A stretch of DNA of 64,000 nt from the NCBI RefSeq assembly GCF_000255555.1, contig NZ_AGRW01000053.1:62001-126000 (forward strand), given 5' to 3'. This document shows, piece after piece, positions 8,773 through 18,959 of this stretch. The stretch's first letter is position 1; every line of letters starts with the position of its first letter. The notes below the pieces were generated by a model. The model worked only from the letters and a program-made list of their open reading frames with translations. It was not told the origin of the DNA and did not search any database. The translations under genes and the position numbers were made by a program. This DNA is from Treponema saccharophilum DSM 2985 (GTDB lineage: Bacteria; Spirochaetota; Spirochaetia; Treponematales; Treponemataceae).

Positions 8773-9294
8773 TCAACCCCACATATCCTGCAAAGACTTG
8801 CCCCTGTTAGCAGCGACAGCCTTCGCATCCATCAACTTTGAAAGAGCGTCGAAAGTCGCCCTTACAACGTTGACCGGACTACAAGATCCCAATGACTTCG
8901 AGATGACATCAGTGATTCCGATTGAATCCATAATTGCGCGAACCGTACCACCAGCGATGATTCCCGTTCCAGCGCAAGCCGGCTTCAAAAGGATTGATGA
9001 GCTCTTGTAGTTACCGACCATATCGTGCGGCAATGTTCCGTTCTTCACGGGAACATTTATCAAGTTTCTCTTCGCACGATCAATACTCTTCCTGATAGCC
9101 TCAGACACGTCGTTTGCCTTGCCGAATCCGTATCCAACGCGACCTTTTCCATCGCCGACAACAGTCAACGCTGAGAAAGACATTCTGCGTCCACCCTTCA
9201 CAGTCTTCGCAGTGCGATTCAACTTGACGAGCTTCTCGACGAATTCCTTCTGGTCTTCTTTTCTATCTCTATCGAATTTATTCTGGCGTTCCAT
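8773..9294 (-). CDS. rpsE: 30S ribosomal protein S5
   Basis: 173 residues with the S5 double-stranded-RNA-binding segment ([40 protein letters not shown]) and the C-terminal domain [19 protein letters not shown]5 helps maintain decoding accuracy and translocation. It is packed 8 nt from rplR and 2 nt from rpmD. Confidence 0.98.
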   Translation of the reverse strand: MERQNKFDRDRKEDQKEFVEKLVKLNRTAKTVKGGRRMSFSALTVVGDGKGRVGYGFGKANDVSEAIRKSIDRAKRNLINVPVKNGTLPHDMVGNYKSSSILLKPACAGTGIIAGGTVRAIMDSIGITDVISKSLGSCSPVNVVRATFDALSKLMDAKAVAANRGKSLQDMWG

Positions 9295-9302
9295 AGAATC
9301 TC

Positions 9303-9665
9303 CTAGAAAATGATTCCCGCTTTGCGAGTTCCATCAGCAAGGGCCTTTACAACACCATGATACAGATAACCGTTGCGATCAAAAACGACAGTTGTGATGC
9401 TCTTATCCTGCAGGCGTTTTCCAAATGCCTCACCGAGTTTTGCAGCCCCTTCAGTGTTCGGTTTGATGTCGGCAAACTCTTTCTCCAATGTAGAGATTGA
9501 AGCGAGGGTCTTACCTTCCTCATCATTGATAACCTGAACATAAAGGTTTGTGTTGCTGCGAGTAACAGTCATGCGAGGTCTCTCAGCAGTTCCGTAAACT
9601 GACTTACGAATGTGAACCTTACGATGCAAACGCTTTCTAGCTTTATCATTAAGTTTCTTAAACAT
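9303..9665 (-). CDS. rplR: 50S ribosomal protein L18
   Basis: 120 residues with basic N terminus [19 protein letters not shown], then [19 protein letters not shown] and the C-terminal [22 protein letters not shown]. This is the L18 fold that binds 5S rRNA. It sits between rplF and rpsE with 10- and 8-nt gaps. Confidence 0.98.
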   Translation of the reverse strand: MFKKLNDKARKRLHRKVHIRKSVYGTAERPRMTVTRSNTNLYVQVINDEEGKTLASISTLEKEFADIKPNTEGAAKLGEAFGKRLQDKSITTVVFDRNGYLYHGVVKALADGTRKAGIIF

Positions 9666-9675
9666 GTGTTACACC

Positions 9676-10215
9676 TTATTTTACGCCAGTCTTACCGACT
9701 TTGCGTCTGATAACTTCAGTCTCGTAACGAATACCCTTGCCTTTGTACGGCTCCGGCATACGCAACTTTCTAATCTGAGAGCTGAACTCGCCGACCAACT
9801 GCTTGCTGATACCGCTGATGGTGATTTTTCCCTGAGAATCAGCGACAACAGTAAGACCTTCGGGAATGATTGCGATGAATTCGGAAGAGTATCCAAGGTT
9901 CATCACGAGATTCTTTCCCTGAACTTCAGCACGGTAACCGACACCAGTGATGATGAGGGACTTTGAGAAGCCCGTCGTCACGCCAGTAACCATGTTCTGA
10001 ATAAGGTTGCGGTACAAACCGTGAGCAGCATTCGCCGCCTTTGAATCGTTAGCAACCTTGACGCAAAGCTCACCGTCTTTTGTCTCGACAGTAACCAAAT
10101 CTCCAATTGACTGCTTCAATTCGCCCTTGGGACCTTTAACAGTCACAAGACCAGAATTCACAGAAACTGTAACTCCTGCCGGAATAGCAACAGGAAGTTT
10201 TCCGATTTTTGACAT
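9676..10215 (-). CDS. rplF: 50S ribosomal protein L6
   Basis: 179 residues, two homologous alpha/beta domains. It starts [19 protein letters not shown] and contains VKGPKGEL and the C-terminal RNA-binding signature [20 protein letters not shown]6 sits near the sarcin-ricin loop and the factor-binding site. Confidence 0.98.
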   Translation of the reverse strand: MSKIGKLPVAIPAGVTVSVNSGLVTVKGPKGELKQSIGDLVTVETKDGELCVKVANDSKAANAAHGLYRNLIQNMVTGVTTGFSKSLIITGVGYRAEVQGKNLVMNLGYSSEFIAIIPEGLTVVADSQGKITISGISKQLVGEFSSQIRKLRMPEPYKGKGIRYETEVIRRKVGKTGVK

Positions 10216-10227
10216 CTTTTACTCCTA

Positions 10228-10626
10228 TTACCACACTTTGCAGATAACTTCGCCACCGACCTGCTTCTCAGCGGCCTTCTTTCCAGTCGTTACACCGATT
10301 GACGTTGAAACAATCAGAGTACCGAAACCGTTGTAAACGCGGGGCAAATCTTTATATCCAGAATACACACGGCGACCAGGTTTTGAAACCTTCTCAAGAC
10401 CGTGGATTACGGAAGCATTCGAATCATCGTATTTCAAAACGATACGGATGAGATTTTTATTCTCCTCCTGAACCTTCTTGAAATTCTTAATATAACCTTC
10501 TGTCTTCAGGATTTTAACAATTTCCAGCTTGAGTTTTGATGTCGGAACATCAACATTCTCGTGGCGAGCCTGAACAGCGTTACGAACCTTAGTCAGCATG
10601 TCTGCGATTGGGTCTGATACACTCAT
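10228..10626 (-). CDS. rpsH: 30S ribosomal protein S8
   Basis: 132 residues. It starts [20 protein letters not shown], carries [15 protein letters not shown], and ends with the S8 signature [20 protein letters not shown] before ICKVW. S8 is a primary 16S rRNA-binding protein of the platform. In enterobacteria S8 also represses the spc operon at rplE. I saw no obvious S8-type mimic site here but did not fold the RNA. Confidence 0.98.
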   Translation of the reverse strand: MSVSDPIADMLTKVRNAVQARHENVDVPTSKLKLEIVKILKTEGYIKNFKKVQEENKNLIRIVLKYDDSNASVIHGLEKVSKPGRRVYSGYKDLPRVYNGFGTLIVSTSIGVTTGKKAAEKQVGGEVICKVW

Positions 10627-10639
10627 TTCTTTTCCTCCA

Positions 10640-10825
10640 CTACCAGCTAGATTTTGTTACGCCTGGCAACAGGCCTTCACTTGCCAACTTGCGGAAGCAA
10701 AGACGGCACATTTTAAACTTGCGCAAATAACCGCGGGGGCGACCACAAATCTGACAGCGATTGTACTCGCGTGTCTTATACTTGGGAGTGCGGTTCGCCT
10801 TGATAATCATTGATTTCTTAGCCAT
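10640..10825 (-). CDS. rpsN: 30S ribosomal protein S14, type Z (zinc-binding)
   Basis: 61 residues starting [20 protein letters not shown], with zinc cysteines in CQIC and CRLC and the core [19 protein letters not shown]. The short C+ form is typical of non-proteobacteria. ATG 10825 was chosen because the preceding in-frame codons do not belong to S14. It follows rplE by 10 nt. Confidence 0.97.
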   Translation of the reverse strand: MAKKSMIIKANRTPKYKTREYNRCQICGRPRGYLRKFKMCRLCFRKLASEGLLPGVTKSSW

Positions 10826-10835
10826 GACTTCCTCA

Positions 10836-11387
10836 CTACTTTCTGAACGGCATTCTGAACTTAGTAAGAAGAGCACGAGCTTCAGCATCTGTACGTGCAC
10901 TTGTAACGATAGATATATTCATACCAGCAATCTTTGTGATCTTATCAAAATCAATTTCTGGGAAGATAATCTGTTCAGTAATACCAAGAGAGAAATTTCC
11001 GTGTCCATCAAAACCAGTAGCTTTGATTCCGCGGAAATCCTTTACACGGGGCAATGCAACATTTATAAGGCGGTCCAAGAATTCATACATGACATTACCG
11101 CGCAATGTAACCATTACACCAACTTCATTACCCTCGCGGAGCTTGAAGTTCGCAATGCTCTTCTTCGCTCTTGTTTTTACCGCATGCTGCCCAGTGATCT
11201 GAGTAATATCAGCAACTGCGGCATCAAGGAGTTTCTTGTTTGCGAGAGCTTCGCCGACACCCATGCTCACGACCACCTTTTTGATGACCGGAATCTGCAT
11301 CACAGATGTGTATCCAAGTTCCTTAAAGAGCTCGGGAGCGATAGTTTCTTTGTAGACTTTCTTAAGCCGTGGTACGTAATTATCCAT
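10836..11387 (-). CDS. rplE: 50S ribosomal protein L5
   Basis: 183 residues. It contains [54 protein letters not shown] and [20 protein letters not shown], all L5 hallmarks. L5 binds 5S rRNA and the P-site tRNA. The ATG at 11387 overlaps the rplX stop by one base (TAATG). Confidence 0.98.
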   Translation of the reverse strand: MDNYVPRLKKVYKETIAPELFKELGYTSVMQIPVIKKVVVSMGVGEALANKKLLDAAVADITQITGQHAVKTRAKKSIANFKLREGNEVGVMVTLRGNVMYEFLDRLINVALPRVKDFRGIKATGFDGHGNFSLGITEQIIFPEIDFDKITKIAGMNISIVTSARTDAEARALLTKFRMPFRK

Positions 11388-11701
11388 TACAGAGCTTCTC
11401 CACATTTACGGCAGACGCGAATCTTCTTGTCGCCGTCAAGTTTATAACCAACTCTTGTAGGACCGCATTTCTTGCACACGATCGCAACGTTAGAGATATG
11501 CAAAGGAGCTTCGATTTCGGCAATGCCGCCCTGCTCCTGCTGGCTACGTCTTTTCATCGTCTTCTTGACGATATTAACACCCGATACAATAACTGCATCT
11601 TTCTTGGTAAGAACGCGAACGACAGTTCCGCGCTTACCCTTATCTTTTCCTGCAATTACCTGTACCGTATCATCCTTACGGATTTTGAATTTTGTGTCCA
11701 T
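11387..11701 (-). CDS. rplX: 50S ribosomal protein L24
   Basis: 104 residues with an N-terminal KOW motif ([20 protein letters not shown]). The C-terminal part contains [10 protein letters not shown] and CRKCGEAL, two cysteine pairs that could bind zinc. L24 is an assembly initiator on domain I of 23S rRNA. Confidence 0.98.
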   Translation of the reverse strand: MDTKFKIRKDDTVQVIAGKDKGKRGTVVRVLTKKDAVIVSGVNIVKKTMKRRSQQEQGGIAEIEAPLHISNVAIVCKKCGPTRVGYKLDGDKKIRVCRKCGEAL

Positions 11702-11730
11702 CTCAAATCCCCTTATACGAAATACAGAAA

Positions 11731-12099
11731 TTACAGAACCTCAGGAGCCAATGAAACAATCTTCATGTAATCCATATCACGAAGTTCACGGGCAACAGGT
11801 CCAAAGACACGTTTTCCCTTCGGGTTCTTATCTCCATCGACGATAACGCACGCGTTGTCATCGAAGCGAATATAAGTTCCATCCGGGCGGCGGTATTCCT
11901 TCGACACGCGAACGATTACAGCCTTCTCAACTGAACCTTCCTTTATTGTAGACGTCGGAATCGCTTCCTTGACAGCTACAACAACAACATCACCGATACT
12001 GGCATAGCGGCGGTGAGAACCACCAAGCACCTTGATTACCTGAACAAGTTTAGCGCCAGAGTTGTCGGCAACAACCAGATTTGACTGCATTTGAAGCAT
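11731..12099 (-). CDS. rplN: 50S ribosomal protein L14
   Basis: 122 residues starting [20 protein letters not shown], with [23 protein letters not shown]-type sequence and the C-terminal [16 protein letters not shown]14 lies at the subunit interface and forms inter-subunit bridges. It is 29 nt from rplX, a slightly larger gap than its neighbours have. Confidence 0.98.
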   Translation of the reverse strand: MLQMQSNLVVADNSGAKLVQVIKVLGGSHRRYASIGDVVVVAVKEAIPTSTIKEGSVEKAVIVRVSKEYRRPDGTYIRFDDNACVIVDGDKNPKGKRVFGPVARELRDMDYMKIVSLAPEVL

Positions 12100-12113
12100 A
12101 CTTAACTCCTAGC

Positions 12114-12386
12114 TTATTTAGCACGTTCAATAATCTCGGCAAGCCTCCAGCATTTATCTTTGCTGATGGGGCTGCACTCAACGATACGAACGGTATCTCC
12201 AATGTGAGCCTCGTTCTGCTCGTCGTGAGCTTTGCACTTCTTAGTACGTGTAACGTACTTCTTGTAAAGAGTGTCCATTCTCTTTGTATCGATGGATACA
12301 ACAATCGTTTTATCCATCTTATCGCTTGTAACGATACCTACAAAGGAACGCTTTCCACCCTTAGTCTGAACAATCTGTTCTTCCAC
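12114..12386 (-). CDS. rpsQ: 30S ribosomal protein S17
   Basis: 90 residues with [17 protein letters not shown] and [19 protein letters not shown], the OB-fold S17 signature, and [19 protein letters not shown] near the C terminus. It is a primary binder of 16S rRNA helix 11. It lies 10 nt after rpmC and 14 nt before rplN. Confidence 0.98.
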   Translation of the reverse strand: MEEQIVQTKGGKRSFVGIVTSDKMDKTIVVSIDTKRMDTLYKKYVTRTKKCKAHDEQNEAHIGDTVRIVECSPISKDKCWRLAEIIERAK

Positions 12387-12396
12387 GGGTCAACTC

Positions 12397-12609
12397 CTAT
12401 TTATCCAATCCCGAAATTTCTTTTTCGCGGATAAACGTATTAAGTTTTGCAATCTGGCGGCGCAACAAACGCTTCTGCATCGGATTATCAACATGTCCAA
12501 TCACTGACTGGAAGCGAAGATCCATGTACTCCTGCTTCACTTTGTTGCGCTCAGCAATCAACTCGGCGTAAGACAAATCCTTTACATTCTTCTTCTTTGT
12601 ATCAGCCAT
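12397..12609 (-). CDS. rpmC: 50S ribosomal protein L29
   Basis: 70 residues, two long helices: KDLSYAELIAERNKVKQEYM and QKRLLRRQIAKLNTFIREKE. L29 sits at the tunnel exit beside L23, where the signal recognition particle and trigger factor dock. It follows rplP by 9 nt. Confidence 0.97.
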   Translation of the reverse strand: MADTKKKNVKDLSYAELIAERNKVKQEYMDLRFQSVIGHVDNPMQKRLLRRQIAKLNTFIREKEISGLDK

Positions 12610-12618
12610 TTCTTACTC

Positions 12619-13035
12619 CTAGTCTTTCGTCGGTTTGAAGGCGATTCTCGTTTTGATGGGGAGCTTGCTTGCAGCAAGCTTCAAAGCCTGCTCAGCGAGA
12701 TTGATATCAACTCCACCAACCTCAAAAAGAATCACGCCGGGCTTTATGACAGCCGCCCAAAACTCCGGTGCTCCCTTTCCCTTTCCCATGCGGGTGTCAG
12801 CAGGCTTCTTAGAAACCGGCTTATCCGGGAAAATCCTCAACCAAACATTACCTTTTCTTTCAAGTTTGCGGTTGATAGCGACACGAGCAGCTTCGATGTG
12901 CTTAGCGTTGAGCCAAACCGGTTCCATAGCTACGAGAGCAATATCACCGAAATCGATGTAATTCGCACGTGTTGCACAGCCATTAATTCTACCGCGCTGG
13001 ACTTTGCGGTGAATAACTCTTTTAGGACTAAGCAT
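12619..13035 (-). CDS. rplP: 50S ribosomal protein L16
   Basis: 138 residues starting [20 protein letters not shown], with [20 protein letters not shown] and the loop [19 protein letters not shown] near the A site and peptidyl-transferase centre. It follows rpsC by 5 nt. Confidence 0.98.
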   Translation of the reverse strand: MLSPKRVIHRKVQRGRINGCATRANYIDFGDIALVAMEPVWLNAKHIEAARVAINRKLERKGNVWLRIFPDKPVSKKPADTRMGKGKGAPEFWAAVIKPGVILFEVGGVDINLAEQALKLAASKLPIKTRIAFKPTKD

Positions 13036-13040
13036 TTACA

Positions 13041-13802
13041 TTACTCCTTAGAAGTATTTTCTGCAACATCTACAGCACGATTTGTCTTTCTTGTTCTGCT
13101 CCTGTCGGAATCAGAACGATCATGGCGAGGTCTGCGAGCGAGCTGACCAGCATCGTCATTCTGCTCATGACCATATTTCATTCCGTTGTAGACCCACACC
13201 TTGACACCTATCTTTCCATAAGTTGTGTGAGCTTCGAACGTACCATAATCGATGTCAGCACGAAGCGTGTGAAGAGGAACCCTGCCCTCTTTGTGCTCTT
13301 CGCTGCGGCGCATATCCGCACCACCAAGACGACCAGACAAACGAATCTTGATTCCCTGTGCGCCGTTCTTCATAGCGTTTGAAGAAGCCTGCTTCAACGC
13401 CTTTCTGAAAGAACCTCTTCCAGCCAACTGACGACCAACATTCTGAGCAATCAAAGAAGCGTTGATGTCCGCCCTCTTGATTTCCTTAATCTTGATCTGA
13501 ACTTTCTTCGTCAGCTTCGACTGAATCTCAGCAGAGATTTTCTCGATATTCGCACCTTTTACGCCAATGATGACGCCAGGGCGTGCTGTGTGAACGACAA
13601 TAGTAACGCGCTGAGGATGCCGAACAATCTCGATTTCAGCGATATCAGCATTCTGGCATTCCGGCAAAGACCTAACCAACTCGCGAATCTTCAAATCTTC
13701 CAAGACCCAGTTCGCATAATCTTTCGGAGCCGCATACCAGCGAGACTGCCACGTTTTATTGATTCCAAGACGCAAACCAATAGGATTTACTTTCTGACCC
13801 AC
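13041..13802 (-). CDS. rpsC: 30S ribosomal protein S3
   Basis: 253 residues from GTG 13802 ([18 protein letters not shown]). The KH domain carries [16 protein letters not shown], and the C-terminal domain carries [21 protein letters not shown]3 lines the mRNA entry channel. The start was placed at the GTG one base after the rplV stop to match the family MGQKVNP start. A second GTG 9 nt upstream overlaps rplV and is also possible. After about residue 210 the tail is rich in Arg, Asp and Ser ([17 protein letters not shown]), longer than usual. Confidence 0.96.
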   Translation of the reverse strand: MGQKVNPIGLRLGINKTWQSRWYAAPKDYANWVLEDLKIRELVRSLPECQNADIAEIEIVRHPQRVTIVVHTARPGVIIGVKGANIEKISAEIQSKLTKKVQIKIKEIKRADINASLIAQNVGRQLAGRGSFRKALKQASSNAMKNGAQGIKIRLSGRLGGADMRRSEEHKEGRVPLHTLRADIDYGTFEAHTTYGKIGVKVWVYNGMKYGHEQNDDAGQLARRPRHDRSDSDRSRTRKTNRAVDVAENTSKE

Positions 13803-13803
13803 T

Positions 13804-14160
13804 TTATTCACCCGCCTTTTCAGCAACGATAACAGTAATGTGACACATACGGCGCAAAAGCTGATCAGCACGACCGCGCGCCCTGAACCACACTCTCTTC
13901 AGCCTCGGACCTTCGTCGATACGAATTTCCTTCACATACAGAGAATCCTCGTCGAGGTTCTTGTTCGCATACAACGCATTAGCAATTGCAGATTTCAAAG
14001 TATTCTTGATCAAAGAAGCACCTTTCTGGGGCATATTGTCAAGAATAGCCAAAGCCTCTGTACAATTCCTTCTACTTACGACGTGAGCTACAGGACGAAC
14101 CTTTGTAGGTGACGCGATAAGGAATTTTGTAGTGGCTACATAACCTTTTACTTCAGCCAT
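13804..14160 (-). CDS. rplV: 50S ribosomal protein L22
   Basis: 118 residues from ATG 14160 ([20 protein letters not shown]). The hairpin region ends [20 protein letters not shown], the conserved loop that lines the exit tunnel and contacts macrolides. Another ATG 15 nt upstream overlaps the rpsS stop; I prefer the downstream one because GGTGG precedes it at good spacing. Confidence 0.97.
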   Translation of the reverse strand: MAEVKGYVATTKFLIASPTKVRPVAHVVSRRNCTEALAILDNMPQKGASLIKNTLKSAIANALYANKNLDEDSLYVKEIRIDEGPRLKRVWFRARGRADQLLRRMCHITVIVAEKAGE

Positions 14161-14171
14161 AATATCCACCC

Positions 14172-14450
14172 TCATTTACCAGCAGACTTGTCTGTTCCGC
14201 CATGTCCCTTGAAAGTACGGGTCGGAGAGAATTCGCCAAGCTTGTGACCAACGAGGTTCTCTGTTACGTACACGGGAATCCATGACTTTCCATTGTAGAC
14301 CGAAATAGTGTTTCCAACCATTTCAGGAATGATAGTAGAGCAACGAGAATATGTTTTTATCATCTTCTTATCACTCTCCTTGTTCATCTCAATAACCTTT
14401 TTATAAAGGCTCTTCGCAATGAAAGGGCCTTTTTTAACAGATCTTGACAC
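14172..14450 (-). CDS. rpsS: 30S ribosomal protein S19
   Basis: 92 residues with S19 signatures [19 protein letters not shown] and [20 protein letters not shown], then [14 protein letters not shown]. The start codon is GTG (14450..14448) with GGAG upstream. S19 lies on the head of the small subunit near the A-site tRNA. Confidence 0.98.
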   Translation of the reverse strand: MSRSVKKGPFIAKSLYKKVIEMNKESDKKMIKTYSRCSTIIPEMVGNTISVYNGKSWIPVYVTENLVGHKLGEFSPTRTFKGHGGTDKSAGK

Positions 14451-14464
14451 CGTTAACTCCTATC

Positions 14465-15289
14465 TTACTTCTTGCGACGTGAAACAATAAAGCGGCTAGA
14501 AGTCTTTCTCTTGTTACGAGTTTTGTAGCCCCTACACGGCTGACCCCACGGAGTAACAGGAACATGTCCCTTACCGGCACCTTCACCACCACCGAGCGGA
14601 TGGTCAACAGGGTTCATAGCCATACCACGAACAGTCGGACGAATACCAAGCCATCTCTTGCGACCTGCTTTACCCAACTGAGTATTCATTCTCTCTTCGT
14701 TGCCAACGACACCAATCGTCGCATAGCACTTTCCGAGAATGCGCCTTGTCTCGCCAGAAGGAAGGCGAACGATAACGTAATCGCCATCTTTTGCAGCTAC
14801 CAATGCGCTTGCACCTGCAGAACGAACCAACTGTCCACCGCGACCCAAAGTGAGCTCGATGTTGTGGATTGTGAATCCGACAGGAATCGTATCGAGCGGA
14901 AGTGCATTTCCGACAACCGGAGCAGCATTCTCGCCAGAGTAAATCTTCTGTCCGACAGTCAATCCTTTCGGAGCGATAATGTAGCGTTTCTCACCATCAG
15001 CATAGAAAATCAACGCGATGTTAGCGCTTCTGTTCGGATCGTACTCAATGGACTTTACAGTTCCAGGAATACCATGCTTGTTGCGCTTGAAATCTATCTC
15101 GCGATAACGCCTTTTATGTCCACCACCCTGATGACGAACAGAGATGCGACCACCCGCACCGCGTCCGCCCTGAGATTTCAATCCTGATACCAGACTTTTT
15201 TCGGGTTTATCAGTTGTTAGTTCATCTCTTACCAAATCAATACGAGTACGAGTACCCGCTGAATATGGTTTAAAAACTTTAAGAGCCAT
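14465..15289 (-). CDS. rplB: 50S ribosomal protein L2
   Basis: 274 residues, normal length. It has [20 protein letters not shown], the SH3-like and OB-like halves, and the C-terminal signature [20 protein letters not shown], whose histidine region lies near the peptidyl-transferase centre. The C terminus [18 protein letters not shown] is typical. It follows rplW by 23 nt. Confidence 0.98.
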   Translation of the reverse strand: MALKVFKPYSAGTRTRIDLVRDELTTDKPEKSLVSGLKSQGGRGAGGRISVRHQGGGHKRRYREIDFKRNKHGIPGTVKSIEYDPNRSANIALIFYADGEKRYIIAPKGLTVGQKIYSGENAAPVVGNALPLDTIPVGFTIHNIELTLGRGGQLVRSAGASALVAAKDGDYVIVRLPSGETRRILGKCYATIGVVGNEERMNTQLGKAGRKRWLGIRPTVRGMAMNPVDHPLGGGEGAGKGHVPVTPWGQPCRGYKTRNKRKTSSRFIVSRRKK

Positions 15290-15312
15290 CTGGTTCCCCT
15301 TAATAAAAAGGC

Positions 15313-15600
15313 TTAAACGCCTTCAAATACCTTGATTACTTCACCAGGAGCGAGGCGAACAATCGCCTTTTTCCAGCTGGAAGTCTTTCCAAGCTTTCCA
15401 CGAACCCTCTTGACCTTACCAAGGACATTGAGAGTTGTACAAGACAGCACTTTCACATTGAAAAGTTTTGTCACAGCATCCTTTATCTGAAGTTTTGTAG
15501 CGGAAGGCTGTACTTTGAAAACATACTTTCCTTCTTCGCGCAAAGCTGTTGCTTTTTCAGAAAGAACAGGAGCAATAATAATATCGTGCAAGTCAGTCAT
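15313..15600 (-). CDS. rplW: 50S ribosomal protein L23
   Basis: 95 residues: [40 protein letters not shown], then [17 protein letters not shown]23 is the trigger-factor and SRP docking protein at the tunnel exit. Its ATG overlaps the rplD stop by one base, so the two are translationally coupled. Confidence 0.98.
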   Translation of the reverse strand: MTDLHDIIIAPVLSEKATALREEGKYVFKVQPSATKLQIKDAVTKLFNVKVLSCTTLNVLGKVKRVRGKLGKTSSWKKAIVRLAPGEVIKVFEGV

Positions 15601-16238
15601 TACTTACTCTCCTCTTCAGACTTGAAAAACTCAGAAAGATTCTTTGCTGCACCTTCCAAAAGGATAACTTTCCTTCCGTAGTAAAGGTCATGAGCGCGGA
15701 GCCTGTTGTAAGAAAGGAACGACAAGTTCTTCACATTGCGTCCAGCTCTCTTAATATTCTTGTCATCATCTTTGAGGATGATAACGGTCCTCTCATCTTT
15801 TGCAAAAGCGTTAAGAATCTTTACCAAATCCTTCGTCTTGCCACTTTCAATCGTAAAATCCTCAACGACAGTAAGTCTGTCAGCCTGAGCCTGAAGGCTC
15901 AAGATAGACTTCATCGCAAGGCGTTTAGCCGTCTTAGGGATTGAGTAGCTGAAATCACGAGGTTTCGGTCCAAAAATCGTTCCACCACCACGAGTGATAG
16001 GAGACTTTTTGTCACCACGACGAGCGTGTCCAGTTCCCTTCTGCTTATACGGCTTTGCATTGCTTCCATGAACCTCAGAGCGAGTCTTGGTGCAAGCAGT
16101 ACCAACACGTTTATTTGCTAATTCATTTGTGATGGCATAGTAAATAACATCTTCATTAACCGGAAGGCCGAAAACATTATCATCAAGAGTAATTGAACGC
16201 AGCTCTTTACCATCGATTGAATAGACTTTCTTTTCCAT
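15600..16238 (-). CDS. rplD: 50S ribosomal protein L4
   Basis: 212 residues. It contains the tunnel-lining loop RRGDKKSPITRGGGTIFGPK-type sequence and the helical core PKTAKRLAMKSILSLQAQA. In E. coli, L4 represses its own S10 operon through the rpsJ leader. That is relevant because an unusual hairpin abuts rpsJ here (17272-17309), but L4 control is only a hypothesis in this organism. Confidence 0.98.
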   Translation of the reverse strand: MEKKVYSIDGKELRSITLDDNVFGLPVNEDVIYYAITNELANKRVGTACTKTRSEVHGSNAKPYKQKGTGHARRGDKKSPITRGGGTIFGPKPRDFSYSIPKTAKRLAMKSILSLQAQADRLTVVEDFTIESGKTKDLVKILNAFAKDERTVIILKDDDKNIKRAGRNVKNLSFLSYNRLRAHDLYYGRKVILLEGAAKNLSEFFKSEEESK

Positions 16239-16252
16239 CTTATTCCTCGACC

Positions 16253-16873
16253 TTATTTCTTAACCGCGGACTTGATGACCAGCGTGCAGTTTTTATTTCC
16301 AGGAACAGCACCACGAACCATAATAACTTTCAGTTCTGGGTCAATCTTCACGATTTTAAGATTCTGAACAGTAACTCTTTCAAAACCCATATGTCCCGGC
16401 ATCTTCACGTTTTTCAGACAATGTCCAGGTGTTGTAGAATTTCCTGTACCACCAGCTTCACGATGAAATTTTGAACCGTGAGAAGCACGTCCACCGTGGA
16501 ATCCCCAACGCTTCATAACACCCTGAAATCCCTTTCCTTTTGAAGTCGCAGTCACATCGAGGAAGCCAACTTTCTCAAACAACTCAAGACCAATCTGATC
16601 CCCAATTGCAACTTCCTTCTCGAAATCCCTAAATTCTTTCAAATGCCTTTTCGGGGATACTGCTTCAGGAAACTGACCTTTGTATGACTTTGATATTCTT
16701 GTTTCTTTTACATCTTCCAAACCAAGAACAACAGCGTCATAGCCATTCGTTTCTTTTGTCTTAGTAGCGACAACGGTATTCGGTTCAACATGGATCACGG
16801 TTACTGGTGTCAGATTACCGTTTTCATCGAAAACCTGTGTCATTCCTACTTTTTTTGCAATCAGACCTTTCAT
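16253..16873 (-). CDS. rplC: 50S ribosomal protein L3
   Basis: 206 residues starting MKGLIAKKVGMTQVFDENGN. It has the signature GKGFQGVMKRWGFHGGRASHGS, split here by its glycines, and the tunnel-side loop REAGGTGNSTTPGHCLKNVK. L3 is an early assembly protein near the peptidyl-transferase centre. An 80-nt gap with a stem-loop at the rpsJ stop separates it from rpsJ. Confidence 0.98.
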   Translation of the reverse strand: MKGLIAKKVGMTQVFDENGNLTPVTVIHVEPNTVVATKTKETNGYDAVVLGLEDVKETRISKSYKGQFPEAVSPKRHLKEFRDFEKEVAIGDQIGLELFEKVGFLDVTATSKGKGFQGVMKRWGFHGGRASHGSKFHREAGGTGNSTTPGHCLKNVKMPGHMGFERVTVQNLKIVKIDPELKVIMVRGAVPGNKNCTLVIKSAVKK

Positions 16874-16931
16874 TCTGATTCTCCTACATTTCTAGCCGCC
16901 ATCTCTGATCCAAGAGACCGTACTATTTTTT

Positions 16932-16961
16932 AGCAATCAACTGCAACGCAGTATTATTGCT
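16932..16961 (-). promoter_or_regulatory. Stem-loop over the rpsJ stop codon
   Basis: On the minus strand AGCAAT...ATTGCT (16961-16956 with 16937-16932) encloses ACTGC-GTT-GCAGT. It is followed by A-rich sequence, not T-rich, so it is not an intrinsic terminator. A role as a 3' processing or stability element is possible. Confidence 0.45.
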
Positions 16962-17262
16962 TAATTTCAACATCAACACCCGCAGACAATTCCAACTTCA
17001 TCAGAGAGTCCATAACCTCTGCAGAAGGGTCAAAAATGTCTATCAAGCGCTTGTGAGTCCGCATCTCGAACTGCTCGCGAGACTTCTTATTGACGTGCGG
17101 TGAGCGCAAAACCGTCACCTTGTTGACACGAGTCGGAAGGGGAATCGGTCCCAAAACCTTTGCTCCAGCCTTCTGCACAGTCTGCACAATAGCCTTTGCA
17201 CTCTGGTCAATAAGCTCCACATCAAAAGCACGAAGACTGACGCGAATTTTCCTGTTAGTCAT
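16954..17262 (-). CDS. rpsJ: 30S ribosomal protein S10 (NusE)
   Basis: 102 residues: [40 protein letters not shown] and [19 protein letters not shown] are diagnostic. S10 is in the small-subunit head and also acts as the antitermination factor NusE with NusB and NusG. It starts 65 nt after tuf. GGAGG lies 4 nt before the ATG and directly abuts a 12-bp hairpin. Confidence 0.98.
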   Translation of the reverse strand: MTNRKIRVSLRAFDVELIDQSAKAIVQTVQKAGAKVLGPIPLPTRVNKVTVLRSPHVNKKSREQFEMRTHKRLIDIFDPSAEVMDSLMKLELSAGVDVEIKQ

Positions 17263-17309
17263 CTTTCCTCCAAAATGGAGGAAAAGAAACCCTTCCCTTC
17301 CTCCATTTT
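17263..17309 (-). promoter_or_regulatory. tuf-rpsJ hairpin abutting the rpsJ Shine-Dalgarno
   Basis: AAAATGGAGGAA (17309-17298 on the minus strand) pairs perfectly over 12 bp with TTCCTCCATTTT (17283-17272). The rpsJ Shine-Dalgarno GGAGG (17271-17267) starts at the very next base. CCTCC in the 3' arm can pair with GGAGG of the 5' arm or, alternatively, with the neighbouring Shine-Dalgarno, so the element could act as a translational switch. There is no T-run, so it is not a terminator. Confidence 0.75.
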
Positions 17310-17327
17310 CAATTCAATTACGAATTA

Positions 17328-18515
17328 CTATTCGATAATTTTTGTAACCTGTCCAGAAGCGATTGTGCGACCACCTTCGCGGATAGCGAGTTTGAGACCC
17401 TCATCCATAGCGATCGGGTGGATAAGCTCACCGATAATCTTGACATTGTCACCCGGCTTTACCATGTCCGTTCCAGCCTCGAGCTCGACCGTACCAGTGA
17501 TATCAGTCGTGCGGAAGTAGAACTGCGGGCGATAGCCAGTGAAGAACGGGCTGTGGCGTCCACCCTCTTCCTTAGAAAGAACGTAGATCTGAGCCTCGAA
17601 CTTTGTGTGCGGGTGGATTGTTCCAGGAGCCGCGAGAACCTGACCACGAACGACGTCCTTCTTCTCAACACCGCGGAGAAGAATACCGACGTTATCACCA
17701 GCCTGTCCCTGATCGAGAGTCTTCTGGAACATCTCGATACCAGTAGCTGTTGAAGAAGCAGTCGGGCGGATACCAACGATTTCAACGGGGTCGTTGAGGT
17801 TGATAACACCGCGCTCGATACGACCAGTAACAACCGTACCGCGTCCAGAGATCGTGAAGATATCCTCGATCGGCATCAAGAACGGCTTATCAGCATCGCG
17901 AACCGGGTCATCGAACCAAGTATCCATAGCATTGAGAAGCTCATCGATACAAGCAGTATCAGCATCTGTAGCTCCATCAGCGAGAGCCTTGAATGCAGAA
18001 CCCTTAATAATCGGAGTATCTTCAGAGAATCCGTACTCTTTAACAGTGTCCTTAACCTCTTCCTCGACGAGCTCGAGAAGATCGGGATCATCGACGAGGT
18101 CGACTTTGTTCAAGAAGACGATAATCTTCGGAACGCCAACCTGGCGAGCGAGGAGCAAGTGCTCGCGAGTCTGCGGCATGACTGAATCAGGAGCAGAAAC
18201 AACGAGAACAGCACCATCCATCTGAGCCGCACCAGTAATCATGTTCTTGATGTAGTCAGCATGTCCCGGGCAGTCGATGTGCGCGTAGTGGCGCTTGTCA
18301 GACTGATACTCAAGGTGGCGAGTATTGATTGTGATACCGCGCTCCTTTTCCTCCGGAGCGTTATCGATTTCATCATACTTGAGAGCCTTGTCACCATACT
18401 TTTTAGCGCAGTGCATGGTGATAGCAGCTGACAATGTTGTCTTACCATGATCAACGTGACCGATGGTACCAACGTTCATGTGAGGTTTAGTTCTGACGAA
18501 CTTCTCCTTTGCCAT
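17328..18515 (-). CDS. tuf: Elongation factor Tu
   Basis: 395 residues. The GTPase domain has [10 protein letters not shown] (G1), RGITIN (G2), DCPGHAD (G3), NKVD (G4) and the SAFKAL region (G5). Domains 2 and 3 include [13 protein letters not shown] and [20 protein letters not shown]. It delivers aminoacyl-tRNA to the ribosome. It starts with AAGGAG 7 nt upstream. fusA, usually upstream of tuf, is absent. A 497-nt leader region containing its own promoter separates it from rpsG, so tuf and the S10 block may be transcribed independently of rpsLG. Confidence 0.99.
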   Translation of the reverse strand: MAKEKFVRTKPHMNVGTIGHVDHGKTTLSAAITMHCAKKYGDKALKYDEIDNAPEEKERGITINTRHLEYQSDKRHYAHIDCPGHADYIKNMITGAAQMDGAVLVVSAPDSVMPQTREHLLLARQVGVPKIIVFLNKVDLVDDPDLLELVEEEVKDTVKEYGFSEDTPIIKGSAFKALADGATDADTACIDELLNAMDTWFDDPVRDADKPFLMPIEDIFTISGRGTVVTGRIERGVINLNDPVEIVGIRPTASSTATGIEMFQKTLDQGQAGDNVGILLRGVEKKDVVRGQVLAAPGTIHPHTKFEAQIYVLSKEEGGRHSPFFTGYRPQFYFRTTDITGTVELEAGTDMVKPGDNVKIIGELIHPIAMDEGLKLAIREGGRTIASGQVTKIIE

Positions 18516-18527
18516 GTGTTTCTCCTT

Positions 18528-18547
18528 TGCCGACTTTCAATTCGGCA
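18528..18547 (-). promoter_or_regulatory. Hairpin just upstream of the tuf ribosome-binding site
   Basis: A perfect 6-bp stem TGCCGA/TCGGCA with an 8-nt loop ends 2 nt before AAGGAG of tuf. Confidence 0.5.
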
Positions 18548-18906
18548 TTCTTAATTATATATGTGTTGCACTTTAAGCCAGAACACAACCACATCATACA
18601 GAAGAAGATCGTGTTCGCAGACACCAGATTATAGAAAAATTGTTTATCAGGATTGGATTATTCAAGAAAAAAGGCATCTCATCTATTCAAGACACCAAAC
18701 AACTCCTGGAACTACCAAAACCATCAAAAACAACCGATAGTAAAATGGCATCCAGAGCCTTTACCGGAACCCCTACCCCACAAAACGGGCAAAGATGCGC
18801 AAACCTGAAAGCGAAATCGCTGACTTTACGGTTCCCGCCAAACTTGACAAAGCGAAGTTCGTCCCTTCTTTCAAAGAACTCTGCTATGCTCTTTATATGT
18901 TCCCAC

Positions 18907-18935
18907 TTTATACAATATTGAGAAATTAAATTCAA
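18907..18935 (-). promoter_or_regulatory. tuf / S10-block promoter
   Basis: On the minus strand TTGAAT (18935-18930), a 17-nt spacer and TATAAA (18912-18907). It lies just beyond the rpsG terminator. Confidence 0.7.
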
Positions 18936-18959
18936 GGGGAATTCGAGCGTTTTTTTCAT

